A DNA stretch of 64,000 bases from Lumbricus rubellus (GCA_945859605.1 OX243811.1:59620044-59684043); one strand, 5' to 3'; shown: positions 31,801 through 39,779, counted from the stretch's first letter. A program made the numbers and translations. Notes: a model not told the origin generated them from the letters alone.

Positions 31801-32033
31801 AAAATGGCGTCAACGTCAATGCAAAACACCCAGCTTACATTCAGTTGATCAGTGATACCGATAAAGAAGATACTTCTCCAACATGTTCAACCGTCTCAGT
31901 GTCAAGAAAAGAAATCTATCGGCTAAGTATAACGTCAAGTGATTCTATAAGTGAAATTCCTTCGTCTTACCTGAAAATAAATGAGGATGTTACAAAAGAC
32001 AATTCATTGAAGAAATTCCTGCCTTCAACTTAA
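16628..32033 (+). CDS. IgR-B: Ig-superfamily receptor with ITAM/ITIM-like tail
   Basis: Five exons join in frame with phase 1 introns: 16628-16670 (signal peptide, least certain), 23496-23843 (Ig1), 24257-24748 (Ig2 plus stalk), 28843-28938 (transmembrane) and 31456-32033 (cytoplasmic tail, stop TAA). The product would be about 520 residues, a type I membrane protein. The tail holds six YxxL/I motifs. YEII-x7-YDKI fits the ITAM spacing, YDSL-x9-YSPI is a second such pair, and SSYLKI fits the ITIM pattern S/I/V/LxYxxI/L/V. Known biology of these motifs is phosphorylation by Src-family kinases and docking of tandem-SH2 kinases or SH2 phosphatases; that this receptor does so is inference. Divergent from IgR-A. 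The intron between exons 1 and 2 holds a full LINE. A foldback element abuts the 3' end. Confidence 0.75.
16805..16950. repeat. (AAT)n microsatellite
   Basis: Long AAT/ATC trinucleotide tract with interruptions. Confidence 0.9.
16970..17198. mobile_element. 229-bp MITE with 8-bp TSD
   Basis: The ends CATAGGCGTACG and, inverted, CAAAGGCGTACG are flanked by a perfect duplication TCAATAAT (16962-16969 and 17199-17206). The 8-bp TSD and CA start suggest hAT. Confidence 0.8.
17255..17760 (-). mobile_element. Degenerate LINE/SINE 3' sequence with (ATG)n tail
   Basis: On the minus strand the left end reads GGGCATTGAGCCCAGGGTTA and runs into (ATG)n, as in the copies at 8341 and 13828. The remainder has no recognisable protein. 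Confidence 0.4.
17806..18248. mobile_element. hAT-like MITE (GGGCGCCCGC family), copy 1
   Basis: The inverted ends CATGGGCGCCCGCA / TGCGGGCGCCCATG are flanked by a perfect 8-bp duplication TCAAAAGT (17798-17805, 18249-18256). 443 bp, with no coding capacity. A second copy is at 54736-55168. Confidence 0.9.
18470..18947 (-). pseudogene. L2/CR1-like LINE reverse-transcriptase 3' fragment
   Basis: Two overlapping frames encode the C-terminal part of a LINE RT. They include STVRDLGVILDSELSLK, LTRLDYCNSVLYGLP and FLHWLPVCERIRFKLALL, all hallmarks of this clade. A frameshift lies near 18690-18750. The fragment is diverged from the full copy next to it and is 5'-truncated where that copy inserted. 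Confidence 0.8.
18994..20862 (-). pseudogene. LINE reverse-transcriptase region (622 codons open)
   Basis: Reverse transcriptase of a non-LTR retrotransposon, copying element RNA at nicked target DNA. Visible motifs by residue: GFRKGHSTETLL at about 207, DVSAAFDTVDH at about 241, LPQGSVLGP at about 299 and the catalytic YADD at about 331. The clade-typical SVRDLGVILDQELSF and LHWLPLQQRI follow. The frame runs to the 3' end without a stop. Its N-terminus is out of frame with the endonuclease frame, so the copy is disabled unless frameshifting occurs. Confidence 0.9.
20829..22097 (-). pseudogene. LINE apurinic-type endonuclease region (422 codons open)
   Basis: Endonuclease of the APE/exonuclease III fold that nicks target DNA to prime reverse transcription. 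Visible: TATWNARSIREKY, LLVITESWHQS (catalytic Glu), GIYRPGSSPP, LLILGDLNVHLED (Asp/Asn) and IISDHGMVIATIPF (SDH motif). The start ATG at 22097 lies soon after the element's 5' leader. The frame ends in the sequence linking to the RT domain, where a single frameshift separates it from the RT frame. Together they would form one ORF2-type polyprotein. Confidence 0.88.
22741..23051. mobile_element. hAT-like MITE (GGGCGGATCCAG family), copy 1
   Basis: The segment runs from GCAAGGGCGGATCCAG to GTATCCGCCCCT and is flanked by a perfect 8-bp duplication GCCTGTTC (22733-22740, 23052-23059). It has a poly-C tract at 23006-23027. The related copy is at 45603-45808. Confidence 0.85.
23496..23843 (+). CDS. 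IgR-B exon 2, first Ig domain (V-set-like)
   Basis: The exon has 348 nt, a TTTTCAG acceptor and a G/GTGAGT donor, phase 1-1. First cysteine is in MELQCETN, tryptophan in VNRWTAA and last cysteine in LKDAGIYTCFK, followed by the G-strand AQLTVLG. Canonical Ig fold spacing (about 80 residues between cysteines). Sequons NET, NFS and NRT. Confidence 0.88.
24257..24748 (+). CDS. IgR-B exon 3, second Ig-like domain plus stalk
   Basis: The exon has 492 nt, a CTTTAG acceptor and a TGGT/GTAAGT donor, phase 1-1. It opens ESNPACES, then has a cysteine in WMLCSVNF, tryptophan in IMEWIQHH and a closing cysteine in GSYFSCITFF. The remaining 65 or so residues form a Ser/Thr-rich stalk ending SNYW. A decayed copy of the stalk end is at 39172-39358. 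Confidence 0.82.
24961..25172 (-). mobile_element. tRNA-derived SINE, minus-strand copy
   Basis: Same family as 14544-14760. From the right: the GGGGCGCGGTGATGTAGTGG head, a B-box-like GTTCGAATCC, and the shared GAGCGCCTCTGAGTAGAG tail. Confidence 0.75.
25789..26634 (+). mobile_element. Internally deleted mariner-type transposon with 220-bp TIRs
   Basis: The inverted ends CACGGTGTCCCAATTGAAGT are flanked by TA on both sides. The inverted repeats extend to about 26010 and 26414. The centre holds both ends of a transposase gene (26100-26405) joined by a deletion. Confidence 0.85.
26100..26405 (+). pseudogene. Mariner transposase remnant: N- and C-terminal ends fused
   Basis: The N-terminal part reads FSKDDLSLIKNLIEEKHYDA and then LFLKEFPNRNW, matching the first helix-turn-helix of this mariner group. 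After stops, INEWRKRLKAC and GEHFEHQI resemble the extreme C-terminus (W-R-x-R-L, G-x-H-F-E-H). The catalytic domain is deleted. Confidence 0.7.
27337..28063. mobile_element. Foldback element with GGCGCC-rich tandem arms, 10-bp TSD
   Basis: Both arms are built of repeated GTTTGGGCGCCGGCC-like units in opposite orientation (27340-27450 and 27950-28055). The element is flanked by a perfect 10-bp duplication ACATTGAGTT (27327-27336, 28064-28073). The core holds four 48-bp tandem repeats. No protein is encoded. Confidence 0.88.
27461..27646. repeat. Four tandem copies of a 48-bp unit
   Basis: The starts GACGTTTGTAGATATAATTA are exactly 48 bp apart (27461, 27509, 27557, 27605) and nearly identical. 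They lie inside the foldback element. They lack the unique spacers of a CRISPR array. Confidence 0.95.
28500..28720 (+). pseudogene. RTE-type LINE reverse-transcriptase C-terminal fragment
   Basis: The frame encodes VIDEVEDFWYLGSVTANNGS then IRVRIGKANDTFGIL. This matches the F-x-Y-L-G-S...I-x-x-R-I-x-x-A segment after the RT core of RTE-like LINEs. Truncated at both ends. Confidence 0.75.
28843..28938 (+). CDS. IgR-B exon 4, transmembrane segment
   Basis: The exon has 96 nt, an acceptor GTTTTAG and a donor ACAG/GTATAA, phase 1-1. It encodes SLSLVAVTSIFFVLLAIVVL then NFYVCRKRTIT: a single helix with a following basic stop-transfer. The correct frame differs from the longest open frame here. 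It was chosen because phase and hydrophobicity both fit. Confidence 0.75.
29474..29562. ncRNA. 89-nt inverted repeat, miRNA-precursor-like (unproven)
   Basis: The outer arms GTCTGCCAATTTTCTC / GAGAAAATTGGCAGAC and inner arms AAGTACGAGTTAACTCGTACTT form a near-continuous hairpin with internal bulges. It lies in the IgR-B intron before the tail exon. It may be a small palindromic MITE instead. Confidence 0.35.
30430..30631 (+). mobile_element. L2/CR1-like LINE 3' end with (ATTAC)n tail
   Basis: Contains the coding end FRKRLKTILFDYGLVSG, the 3' UTR GGGAGCGCCTCTGAGGAG and GGCGCTATATAAATG, then about six ATTAC units. 5'-truncated. Confidence 0.75.
30924..31202 (-). mobile_element. tRNA-derived SINE, second family, 13-bp TSD
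   Basis: On the minus strand the head reads GGTGCTCGATGGTACAGTGG with a B-box GGTTCAATTCC. The element is flanked by a perfect 13-bp duplication TTTTGAATAATGA (30911-30923, 31203-31215). This explains the tRNA-like look; it is not a tRNA gene. Confidence 0.85.
31456..32033 (+). CDS. IgR-B exon 5, cytoplasmic tail with YxxL/I motifs
   Basis: The last exon starts after CTTTTTCAG and ends with TAA at 32031-32033, giving 192 residues. YxxL/I motifs by tail residue: Y22 (YEII), Y33 (YDKI), Y67 (YDSL), Y80 (YSPI), Y128 (YIQL), Y172 (YLKI). Y22/Y33 are 7 residues apart between motifs, as in ITAMs (DEYEIIPYAYTDGYDKI). Y67/Y80 have 9 between. SSYLKI fits the ITIM consensus. A proline stretch (LPLPRREGPLP) could bind SH3 domains. 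Acidic and serine-rich, with no enzyme domain. Confidence 0.85.
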
Positions 32034-32065
32034 ATATCAGTGAAGACCACATGAAAGGGGTGCTA

Positions 32066-32350
32066 GGACAAAATGTCCCCGGACAAAATGTCCCGGACAA
32101 AATGTCCCGGACAAAATGTCCCTGGACAAAAAGTCCCCGGACAAAAAGTCCCCGGACAAAAAGTCCCCGGATAAAATGTCCCAGGACAAAAAGTCCCCGG
32201 ACAAAAAGTCCCCGGACAAAAAGTTCCCGGACAAAAAGTCCCCGGACAAAAAGTCCCCGGATAAAATGTCCCTGGACAAAAAGTCCCCGGATAAAAAGTC
32301 CCCGGACAAAAAGTCCCCAGACAAAATGTCCCTGAACAAAAACTCGCAGG
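32066..32350. repeat. Left foldback arm: 15-bp tandem repeats
   Basis: Each 15-bp unit is itself near-palindromic (GGGGAC...GTCCCC across the junction). Lys/Ser/Pro-rich open frames on it are artefacts. Confidence 0.95.
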
Positions 32351-32896
32351 ATAAAAGTGATGTCCCTACACTACGTCGCATAAGGCTTTTGTTTATTGTA
32401 TACATGTATCGTTTCATATGAATTTCAGTTATTAACGAATACTACTTCAAGACATCCGTTTTTGAACTTAACGTGCCATATGTATTGTACAGATGGTTTG
32501 AGGGGTTTGTCCCGTATGGAAAGGGCCAGTAACGTTGATATAATTGCTATAGGAACAGTATCCATGGTTAAGTGGAAGTGGATTAACAGTAAATTAATGG
32601 AGAATTGCATTAATATATATAGGCTAAAGTCAGTATGAGTATACGGGTAGATCAGTCGGGCTCAAATAATAGACTTTAAGGTAGCCCTAATGTATTATAA
32701 AAATCCATATTATGCAGTTCGTGGATAAACTAGTGTTATGTATCGCAACCTTTAATTAAAGTTCTAAATAACAAGAGGAATTAAGGATAAGGTGGATAAT
32801 GAAGGAGGGGGTATAGTCGAGAAGGAGGGGGTATAGTCGAGAAGGTGAGTTTTTGTTTTAAATTCCTTTGTCTATATTGTAGGCTATTACTGTACG

Positions 32897-33159
32897 ACCT
32901 GGTGGCGGACCGGTAATGCGTCCGCTCACGGAGCGGGAGGTTGCGGGTTCGACTCCCGGTAACGACCTTGGGCAAGTTGTTTACGCACACGTGCCTCTGT
33001 CACCAAGCAGTATAATTTGGTACCGGCGTAAGCTGGGAAGTAAACAGCAAGTCCTGCGATACACTGGCCCCGTGTCCAGGACCTTGGGATTCGTCCATTG
33101 CTGGCTCAGGGCTATGGCAAAGGAGATGAGCGCCTCCCTATGTTCCTCATGGAACGGGA
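32897..33159 (+). mobile_element. tRNA-derived SINE, third family, 17-bp TSD
   Basis: Head with an A-box-like TGGCGGACCGG and a B-box GGTTCGACTCC. Flanks TAGGCTATTACTGTACG and TAGGTTATTACTGTACG (16 of 17 match) at 32880-32896 and 33160-33176. The element is about 263 bp. Confidence 0.85.
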
Positions 33160-33177
33160 TAGGTTATTACTGTACGT

Positions 33178-33300
33178 CAGCGGTTCTCAACCGCGGCGAT
33201 CTGCCTGGGGGTCCGCGAGCAAGTCCTGAAAGTTATACATTTCTTAGTTTAAAAATAGAAACAGATAAATTTTCTGTCAATTTTTCCTCTTTTCAATAGC
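33178..33300. mobile_element. hAT-like terminus fragment
   Basis: Starts CAGCGGTTCTCAACCGCGG and continues GGGGTCCGCGAGCAAGT, resembling the CAG-x-GGTTCTCAACC ends of Charlie-type hAT elements. No partner end was found. Confidence 0.4.
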
Positions 33301-33309
33301 GATATGAAA

Positions 33310-33440
33310 CTAGTAGCCTATCTACTCAGAAGCGCGCCAGACCCAACCACGGCTAAAGAGAACAGTCTTGCAACATTGTAGTGTGGTGTAGTTAATGTTT
33401 AAGAGCCCCCAAGCCTTTAGTGTCCAAGGGCCGAAGGTTG
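33310..33440 (-). mobile_element. L2/CR1-like LINE 3' tail fragment
   Basis: TACTCAGAAGCGCGCCAGAC then CCAACCACGGCTAAAGAGAA is the inverse of the LINE 3' end at 19000-19040. Short and diverged. Confidence 0.6.
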
Positions 33441-33786
33441 TCATGCCACTGCATAGTCTACGTCCTCGCGCTAACGATCGAGAAATAATTTCTCGACTGA
33501 TCGATTGTCTCACCAAAAAACCTTATAATTAGGATAATTTATGAACTATCTAAATAGCGAGCGATCCGGACACACACCTTCAAGGACAAACGCAGATACT
33601 ATGAAAAATAGCTGAGCCACTTGGCAAATTTGTACATTTCTGACGCAAGAATCGGAATTCTTCTAAAATAGTAAACCAAATGCAGCTTGCAATTTGTTGA
33701 TTTGCTAAGAATGTTCTGTTATACCTACCTACTACTAGGCGCCGATGCGCTGGGTTTAGATAGTGTAGCGACATTACTTTTATCCT

Positions 33787-34050
33787 GGGACTTTTGTCCG
33801 GGACTTTTTGTCCGGGACATTTTGTCCGGGGACAATTTGTCCGGAGACATTTTGTCCGGGGACATTTTGTCCGGAGACATTTTATCCGGGGACTTTTTGT
33901 CCAGGGACTTTTTGTCCGGGGACATTTTGTCCGGGGACATTTTATCCGGGGACATTTTGTCCGGGGACTTTTTGTCCGGGGACATTTTGTCCAGGGACAT
34001 TTTGTCCGGGACATTTTGTCCGGGACTTTTTGTCCGGGGACATTTTGTCC
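33787..34050. repeat. Right foldback arm: inverted 15-bp tandem repeats
   Basis: About 17 copies of the TTTTTGTCCGGGGAC / ATTTTGTCCGGGGAC unit, reverse complement of the left arm. Confidence 0.95.
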
Positions 34051-34068
34051 GTCCACGCATGAAAGGTG

Positions 34069-35419
34069 ATACTCTGGAAAATACAAAATAAGACAAGACG
34101 TCTGAAGATATACGGCATGCTATCTTCAAAATGACAGTAGGGCCTACGGATTGTATTATAGAGTCAATATTTCGATTATCATGATTAGTTGAAAACGAAA
34201 GCACTCTGGAACAGTTAGGCCCATGGATGTATTAAAGCCATTACTTTGCTCTGAAACTCACCGCAAATATTATTCCGTCCCCAACAACCAAGACAACTCA
34301 ATTAAATTTTTTTAGTCAAAATTTCTGGCTTGCAAATTGCAGAACGTACCTGTTACATTTAACTAATTTTACAGGCGTACATGTGTTCAGATCATATGAA
34401 ACACGTATGCAATTCGTGAATCTCCAACGTAGAAATAGGCCTATAGGGTTCAATGTTCATAAATGCGCGTTGAAGAGTGCTCACTGGACAAAATCGATAA
34501 CTGAATAAATCAGCGAATACGCTAGGCCTATAGCAAACATATAGGACCTAGCCGATAGGCACAGCTCGAGATCGATAATGCAGGTTGAGCAGTGGCCTGC
34601 GTAGGCCAATGCGTTGTTGTAAGTTACAATGCGATGCACCTTGCCCTATAGGCGTGCTAAATATAGGCTAACAATAATTATTAGCTCAATTTAGAAATAT
34701 CATGCTATATAATTTGCTCTTCATGTTTTTGTTGCACTGATAGACTTGACCACAACTTAGAAGCAACCTGAGCCTATAATAATTAATAGACTATTATTAT
34801 GGTGAGGCGCGATAAGCAAAATGTTTGTTTATGCTTGAAGTTTGCCATCACATCGTAATTTATCTGCATATCAATAGTAGCCTAGTTACATAGCTCGGTG
34901 CAAATGTGGCACCAGCGCACAAATGCCTCTGAATTTTGCACCAAACCGAATTGCGTATGACCAATAGCATGTTTGTCCAGCGCAAACAATGTCATAGACT
35001 CGCAATGCAGGACAGGCAGACAACATAGGCCTACGTTGATAACAACAATAATATTATGCTATTGCACACATTATGGTGCATTGCATTATAGAGCAAATAG
35101 GCCTACTGTAATGTTCATTTTAGGGGCGAGATGATGGTTCACTGATAATACACTTCAATACTCGCAATCCTCACAAGGTTGACCTAACTCAGACTTCGAC
35201 TCCCTCTGGGGACTGGTGAATCAACAGCAGACGGATGGTCAATAACTGGTCACGCAGTTATAAAATCGACTCTAGACTAGTTTAACTTGTCGTCATGTGC
35301 TCATAATGTTTCATGTAGGTCTAATCATAGTACTGCACTTTATCAGTTTGTTTTGAATAAACGACTCGTCTCATTATCATTGTTATAATAATTATTATGA
35401 TTATGATTAAGATCATGAA

Positions 35420-35455
<36 letters not shown>

Positions 35456-36455
35456 TATTTCGTCGATTATTAACCGCAATAATTATGCATTAGAATCGTT
35501 TGTCATGCGAATAAATGTGTTATTATTATTAATATTACACAATCATTTATTTAAAAACCAATCAAGCTTAAAACCAGTCATCGCCAGGACTGGTGTTGGA
35601 AGAGGGTCATCTAGCCTAGGAAATTGCATCAGTTGCAATGATGTCTTCTAAAAGCGTATTGTCGTAAGTATTCGCATATGCATATACAATACATGTAAGC
35701 CTATGGCATAATGTCGTATTCATCTGACATCGGTTGCTAACTCGACGCACGAACACATTGAACAATGAACAGGATCTTCTTTACCTGTCAAAGCAAAACC
35801 AAAAACTAATCTCTAGCAATCGTGAGCTACAAGTCTTTAAATTGCCATTTAAAAGTTAAGTGCAATGTACCAGCTTATTCACAACTGTAATATGAAAAAG
35901 TCTAGAGTATGAGCAGTTTGATGATTCTAATTCAAAACCTCCACATTGCCGGATTCATAGAAGCTAATAATATTAAGGTCATGACGTAACTGCTTTGGGA
36001 GAACCAGGAAGTGCATGATTTCCCCAAACTGTTTCGGGTGAGGCTTATTTATGAATAAAAGGGCTCAGAGAAAACTTGACACTGTATCGGTTGTTATAAT
36101 GATGTAGTCTGTTGATAGTTACAAGGCTCAAAATAAAGCCTGATGATTGTAAAATAATATAATTATGGAAACTGAATAATAGCGGAGAAGACACTACACG
36201 TGACTACAGCCTACAGGTGCCGAAAATAGCAATAAAGGGTGGAAATATTTGAAATAAATAAAAAGTATAGAGACCAGACCCTATGACATGCACTCACTCA
36301 TGTTTCTAGTAGTTCTCACTTTTTCTTTATCGCTCTGTCTCATAATTTCTGCTTCTCTCTCGCTCCTTCTAAAATCACGATTTTCAAGAACAGCAATAAA
36401 ACAATAACGACATCAGCAACTGCTGCTGCTGCTGCTCCTCCTCCTCCTCCTCCTC

Positions 36456-36513
<58 letters not shown>

Positions 36514-37038
36514 AATGACTACTACTACTACTACTACTACTAATGTAGGCCTATTATTTGTGGTGCGTTAAACCTAATAAATATTAGGCTATGTCTTACG
36601 TTCTCGATGGCATAAGCTACGTGTTTTATAAACGTTATAATTTTCACTTTTTTTATTATTCTGAGAGAGATAAATTTCTTTTTTTTAAATATATCAAACC
36701 TTAAATTCTTCTTAGCTGAGACACATAATTCCCATTAGAACAAGGGATGTCGACGTAACAGTCATCAGGAATAATGACACAGGCACTAAAAATCATAAAG
36801 TTTATTCATTTATACAACTTTAATCTACTGTTTGAAATGCTATATTAAAACGAATTTCATCGTTGTATATTATTTTGCACTTCATGGCCCATATTTTGGC
36901 CTGCAAGAAACTCTTTATACGGAAGCTGGATAAGTTTAATCAAGATGCATTTGGTTTACATGATTTCATTTAAGAATCAAATCCAACGAAATCTGCTTGC
37001 CCTAGAACAGTCTGGAAAATAATTATAGGCCTACTTAC
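34069..37038. other. No gene recognised; AT-rich with simple repeats
   Basis: Holds many TAGGCCTA palindromes, an (ATT)n tract at 35395-35460 and a (TGC/TCC/TAC)n tract at 36419-36541. I looked on the minus strand for a transmembrane or kinase exon of the ErbB-like gene and saw none. A small exon could be missed. Confidence 0.5.
36419..36541. repeat. (TGC)n-(TCC)n-(TAC)n compound microsatellite
   Basis: Three successive trinucleotide tracts, the last more than 80 bp. Confidence 0.95.
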
Positions 37039-37120
37039 ACCAGTTGTAGCTACATGTACTTGAAGAATATGACTCAACACAGGTAAGACCAAAGCGAAAG
37101 CCAGCGCAAAACCGACAATC
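37039..37120 (-). CDS. Candidate extra furin-like exon (exon 13) or duplicated exon piece
   Basis: The exon has 82 nt, an acceptor GTCCAG and a donor TGGT/GTAAGT. It is phase 0 in and 1 out, which fits after exon 12 (phase 0). It encodes DCRFCAGFRFGLTCVES, nearly the same as DCRYCAGYRFGLTCVES in exon 11. Of seven differing codons in the shared 17, five are synonymous and two are Tyr to Phe, suggesting selection rather than decay. It then diverges to YSSSTCSYNW. Confidence 0.45.
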
Positions 37121-37599
37121 CTGGACCTACTGTTCCAAATATTTTTCAAAGTCTAAAAGCGAAGGTGATGAAATCCGTTTATTTATAATCATTCTGGTTA
37201 CAGTTAGGCTAGCAAAGATTACATCAGTTGGTCTTGATCACGTGTAAACATAGGCCTACATCAACATTGGCAATGCAGCAGTACGAGACTAAATGCAGTG
37301 ATAGGCGCTTTTTTTATGACGTTCCAAAGGGTTTTCGCCGAAGTTCGACGGATCTACATAAGCATTAAACGTGTAGAAAATACGGAATTATGTTGCCTAT
37401 GATAATCTAACTAAGTGACTGACATGCTTGCACTCAAGACGTTATTAGGCCCATTATGTTAAATATATAATCAGAACAAGTTTGTTCGGGGATTAGATTC
37501 TACAATCAATGTCAAAACAAGGAGGCCTATAGGGCCTAATTATGCGATACCAGCAGGTTATCATTAGGCTGCTGAGTGGCATCGTGTCGTCGTGCCTGG

Positions 37600-39170
37600 C
37601 TGTGCATCATAAAATATTGTTCACAAAGTCCCATTGTTTGAAGTCCTCAACTCGTGACTCGAAGTTCTGCGCTGTGCAGGGTGCACTGTAGATTTCTGAG
37701 TTGAATTTTCTGTGATGGGTGTTGCGCTTGTTAGGTTTAAGATCCTCTTCTCTAACAGCCAAATTTTGTGGGTCAGCTGTCTCGCCAGTTTCGAACAGTG
37801 ACAAGCGCAGTGCGAACCACCAAAACGCACGGTTGGCTTGGCTGTCTGGGAAATTACTGAAACGCACGCATTCATGAATGGTGTCTTAAAGTTTAAATAC
37901 ATTTAAAATGATGCCATGTCTAAGAAGATTTCTTATTCATCACAATTCAAGATTCCGATCATAATTTGAAGATAGTTGAAGATTGCAAACATAATATTTA
38001 AGATAGGCTAGTTGAGGATATGCAATATCTGGTCAAAGTGTTTTATTTATATTACCTGAAATAATAAAATCACTGAAAAATGTTTCACAGTTTACTGTAA
38101 CTAAAATTTAAACTGAAAATGCTGATTAACTGTAACTGTAGGCCTATTGGACACTGAATTTTTTAAGCCATACCTACTTTCTGTATTGGAGAGAAATTCT
38201 ACTCTAGTTAGTTTTCGTGCTCATATAGCTTCCAATTCTTTCCCCTTTGTTGTGTTGTCGTTCATTAATATTGACACTGACCGTTCGACAAGTCGACAAA
38301 TCGACAAGTGCAAGAAAAATGTGTAGGCCTAAGCTACTTAGCGGTCGAATAGTAGAAAGTGGTGTGTGGGACTTTTTATTTACGAAGCGTAAGTAAACAA
38401 GAGTCGATTTGCGTTCGTTCTGTTGCTGGCAATGACACCAAAAAATTTGAGTAGGCCTAAGACTATAGCACGCTAATGAACTGGGAAATGTGACAATTCT
38501 TTGAGAGCATATGGATAGCAATATAAGGAAGTGTGCATGTGACTCCGCTGCTGAAACTCCGCCACTGATTGATCTCTGCCAGTGCCAGTCTGAAGCCTGG
38601 ATAAAAGGGGAGGGCGACACTAATCATCTTTGATATGGCAATGTCGTTAAACATGTAACAAGCTACTCTGCTGCTGAAGGAAAACGCAGAAGAAACAAAC
38701 TGATGACAAAGAAAATCCACCCAGTCAAAGTTCAAAGTCACGTCAAGATATGCATTACTACCCCCTGGATTATGCTAGATATCGCATTATCTCTTAATTT
38801 ATTTGAAGAATAAAATCACAAAATCACGTGCTTTGTTCCACATATAGGCCATTATCTGGTCATATGAAAATTACTCTGTTATTGAAAACTGAAAAATCGT
38901 AAGTGAAGACTAAAAATTAGACAGCAGTTAACTCTAACTGTAGTCTAACTGTAAATGAAAAATCAAACCTAGGGTAACTGAAACTGAAACTGTAACTTAA
39001 AAACCATAAATTACATTACTACAAGTTGGATTAGCGACTAGGCTAATTCAGTTAATCTGCAATTTGAAGGTTACATTATCGAATTTTTTAAGAAAAACGC
39101 TTTGAATTCTAAGAGGTAATGGGATGCACGGTGTAATTTTAGCAACAAATGACAATGAGATCCAAGAAAT
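37600..39170. other. Unassigned open frames, nature unclear
   Basis: Minus-strand open frames of 86-138 codons occur at 37607-37902 and 38204-38741. None shows a domain I recognise, a signal peptide or convincing splice sites. They may be fragments of an old transposon. Confidence 0.3.
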
Positions 39171-39171
39171 T

Positions 39172-39358
39172 TCAAAAAATTATACTTATACCAGAAGTTA
39201 CTATAAGAATCTGTAGGCCTACCAGTGTGGCCAGACAATGCAGTTGTGACGCCGGTAACCAATTTCATATCTGACGAAACCGTTGTATCTTTGACATCAG
39301 GATATTTTTCGGTGGAAAACGAGCTTTGTTGGAAAATAACTTTCTCTTGGCACACGAT
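39172..39358 (-). pseudogene. Decayed copy of IgR-B exon 3 stalk
   Basis: The minus-strand frame matches the end of IgR-B exon 3: KVIF, S-x-F-S-T-E-KYPD-V-KD, TTALS, DS-x-SN-F-W-x-KYN. The homology runs past the splice junction. There the donor TGGT/GTAAGT of IgR-B reads TGGTATAAGT, so the GT is lost. That marks a genomic (not RNA-derived) duplication now disabled, or using another site. It lies between ErbB-like exon 12 and the candidate exon at 37039. Confidence 0.75.
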
Positions 39359-39779
39359 CTGTGTTCAAGACAAAACGTCAACAGAAATGATTAATTATGT
39401 GTAATAATTATAAATCTAGAACAGAGCCGCCACAACAAAACTTAAAATCGAAATAAAGGCGCTACACGTGTAAATGCTTGCTATGCAGTCAGTTGGTCGG
39501 TTCGCTAACGTAACGGCCTTCGTGTTGCAATTTTCAGGAAATGTTGTCCTCACTGGTTAAGGCAATTAGGCTATTACATAGCTTAATAGGAATTCCTCGC
39601 GCCGCCGCATTAGTCTCTATTATTTTGACAGTCGCAGGTTGAGCTTTATTTTTATTATTCAAGGAGCTGTCATTCCTCGATCATGCAACAATGATACCGG
39701 AAGGCCTACTATTAACAGTGGCCTAATAGTCGTAATAATAATAATAATGACACTAGCAACATACATAGTCGCCACCTGT

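Larger units (their letters stand above)
32061..34058. mobile_element. 2-kb foldback element with GGACAAAAAGTCCCC arms
   Basis: The left arm (32066-32350) is about 19 tandem copies of GGACAAAAAGTCCCC/GGACAAAATGTCCCC. The right arm (33787-34050) is the inverse array. A 10-bp duplication with one mismatch flanks it (ATGAAAGGGG 32051-32060, ATGAAAGGTG 34059-34068). The core carries a SINE, a hAT terminus and a LINE tail. It begins 27 bp after the IgR-B stop codon. Confidence 0.88.

Noticed and set aside
32037..34204. Lys/Ser/Pro/Asp-rich repeat proteins on both strands
   Set aside because: These frames are the 15-bp tandem arms of the foldback element read in different frames, with mirror versions on the opposite arm.
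37580..37902. Possible THAP-type transposase start (VPGC on the plus strand, frames on minus)
   Set aside because: The cysteine/histidine spacing of a THAP finger could not be completed and the frame is broken by stops.
38204..38741. Open frames of 92 and 138 codons on the minus strand, examined as ErbB-like 3' exons
   Set aside because: No transmembrane helix or kinase motif, and no splice phase matching exon 12.
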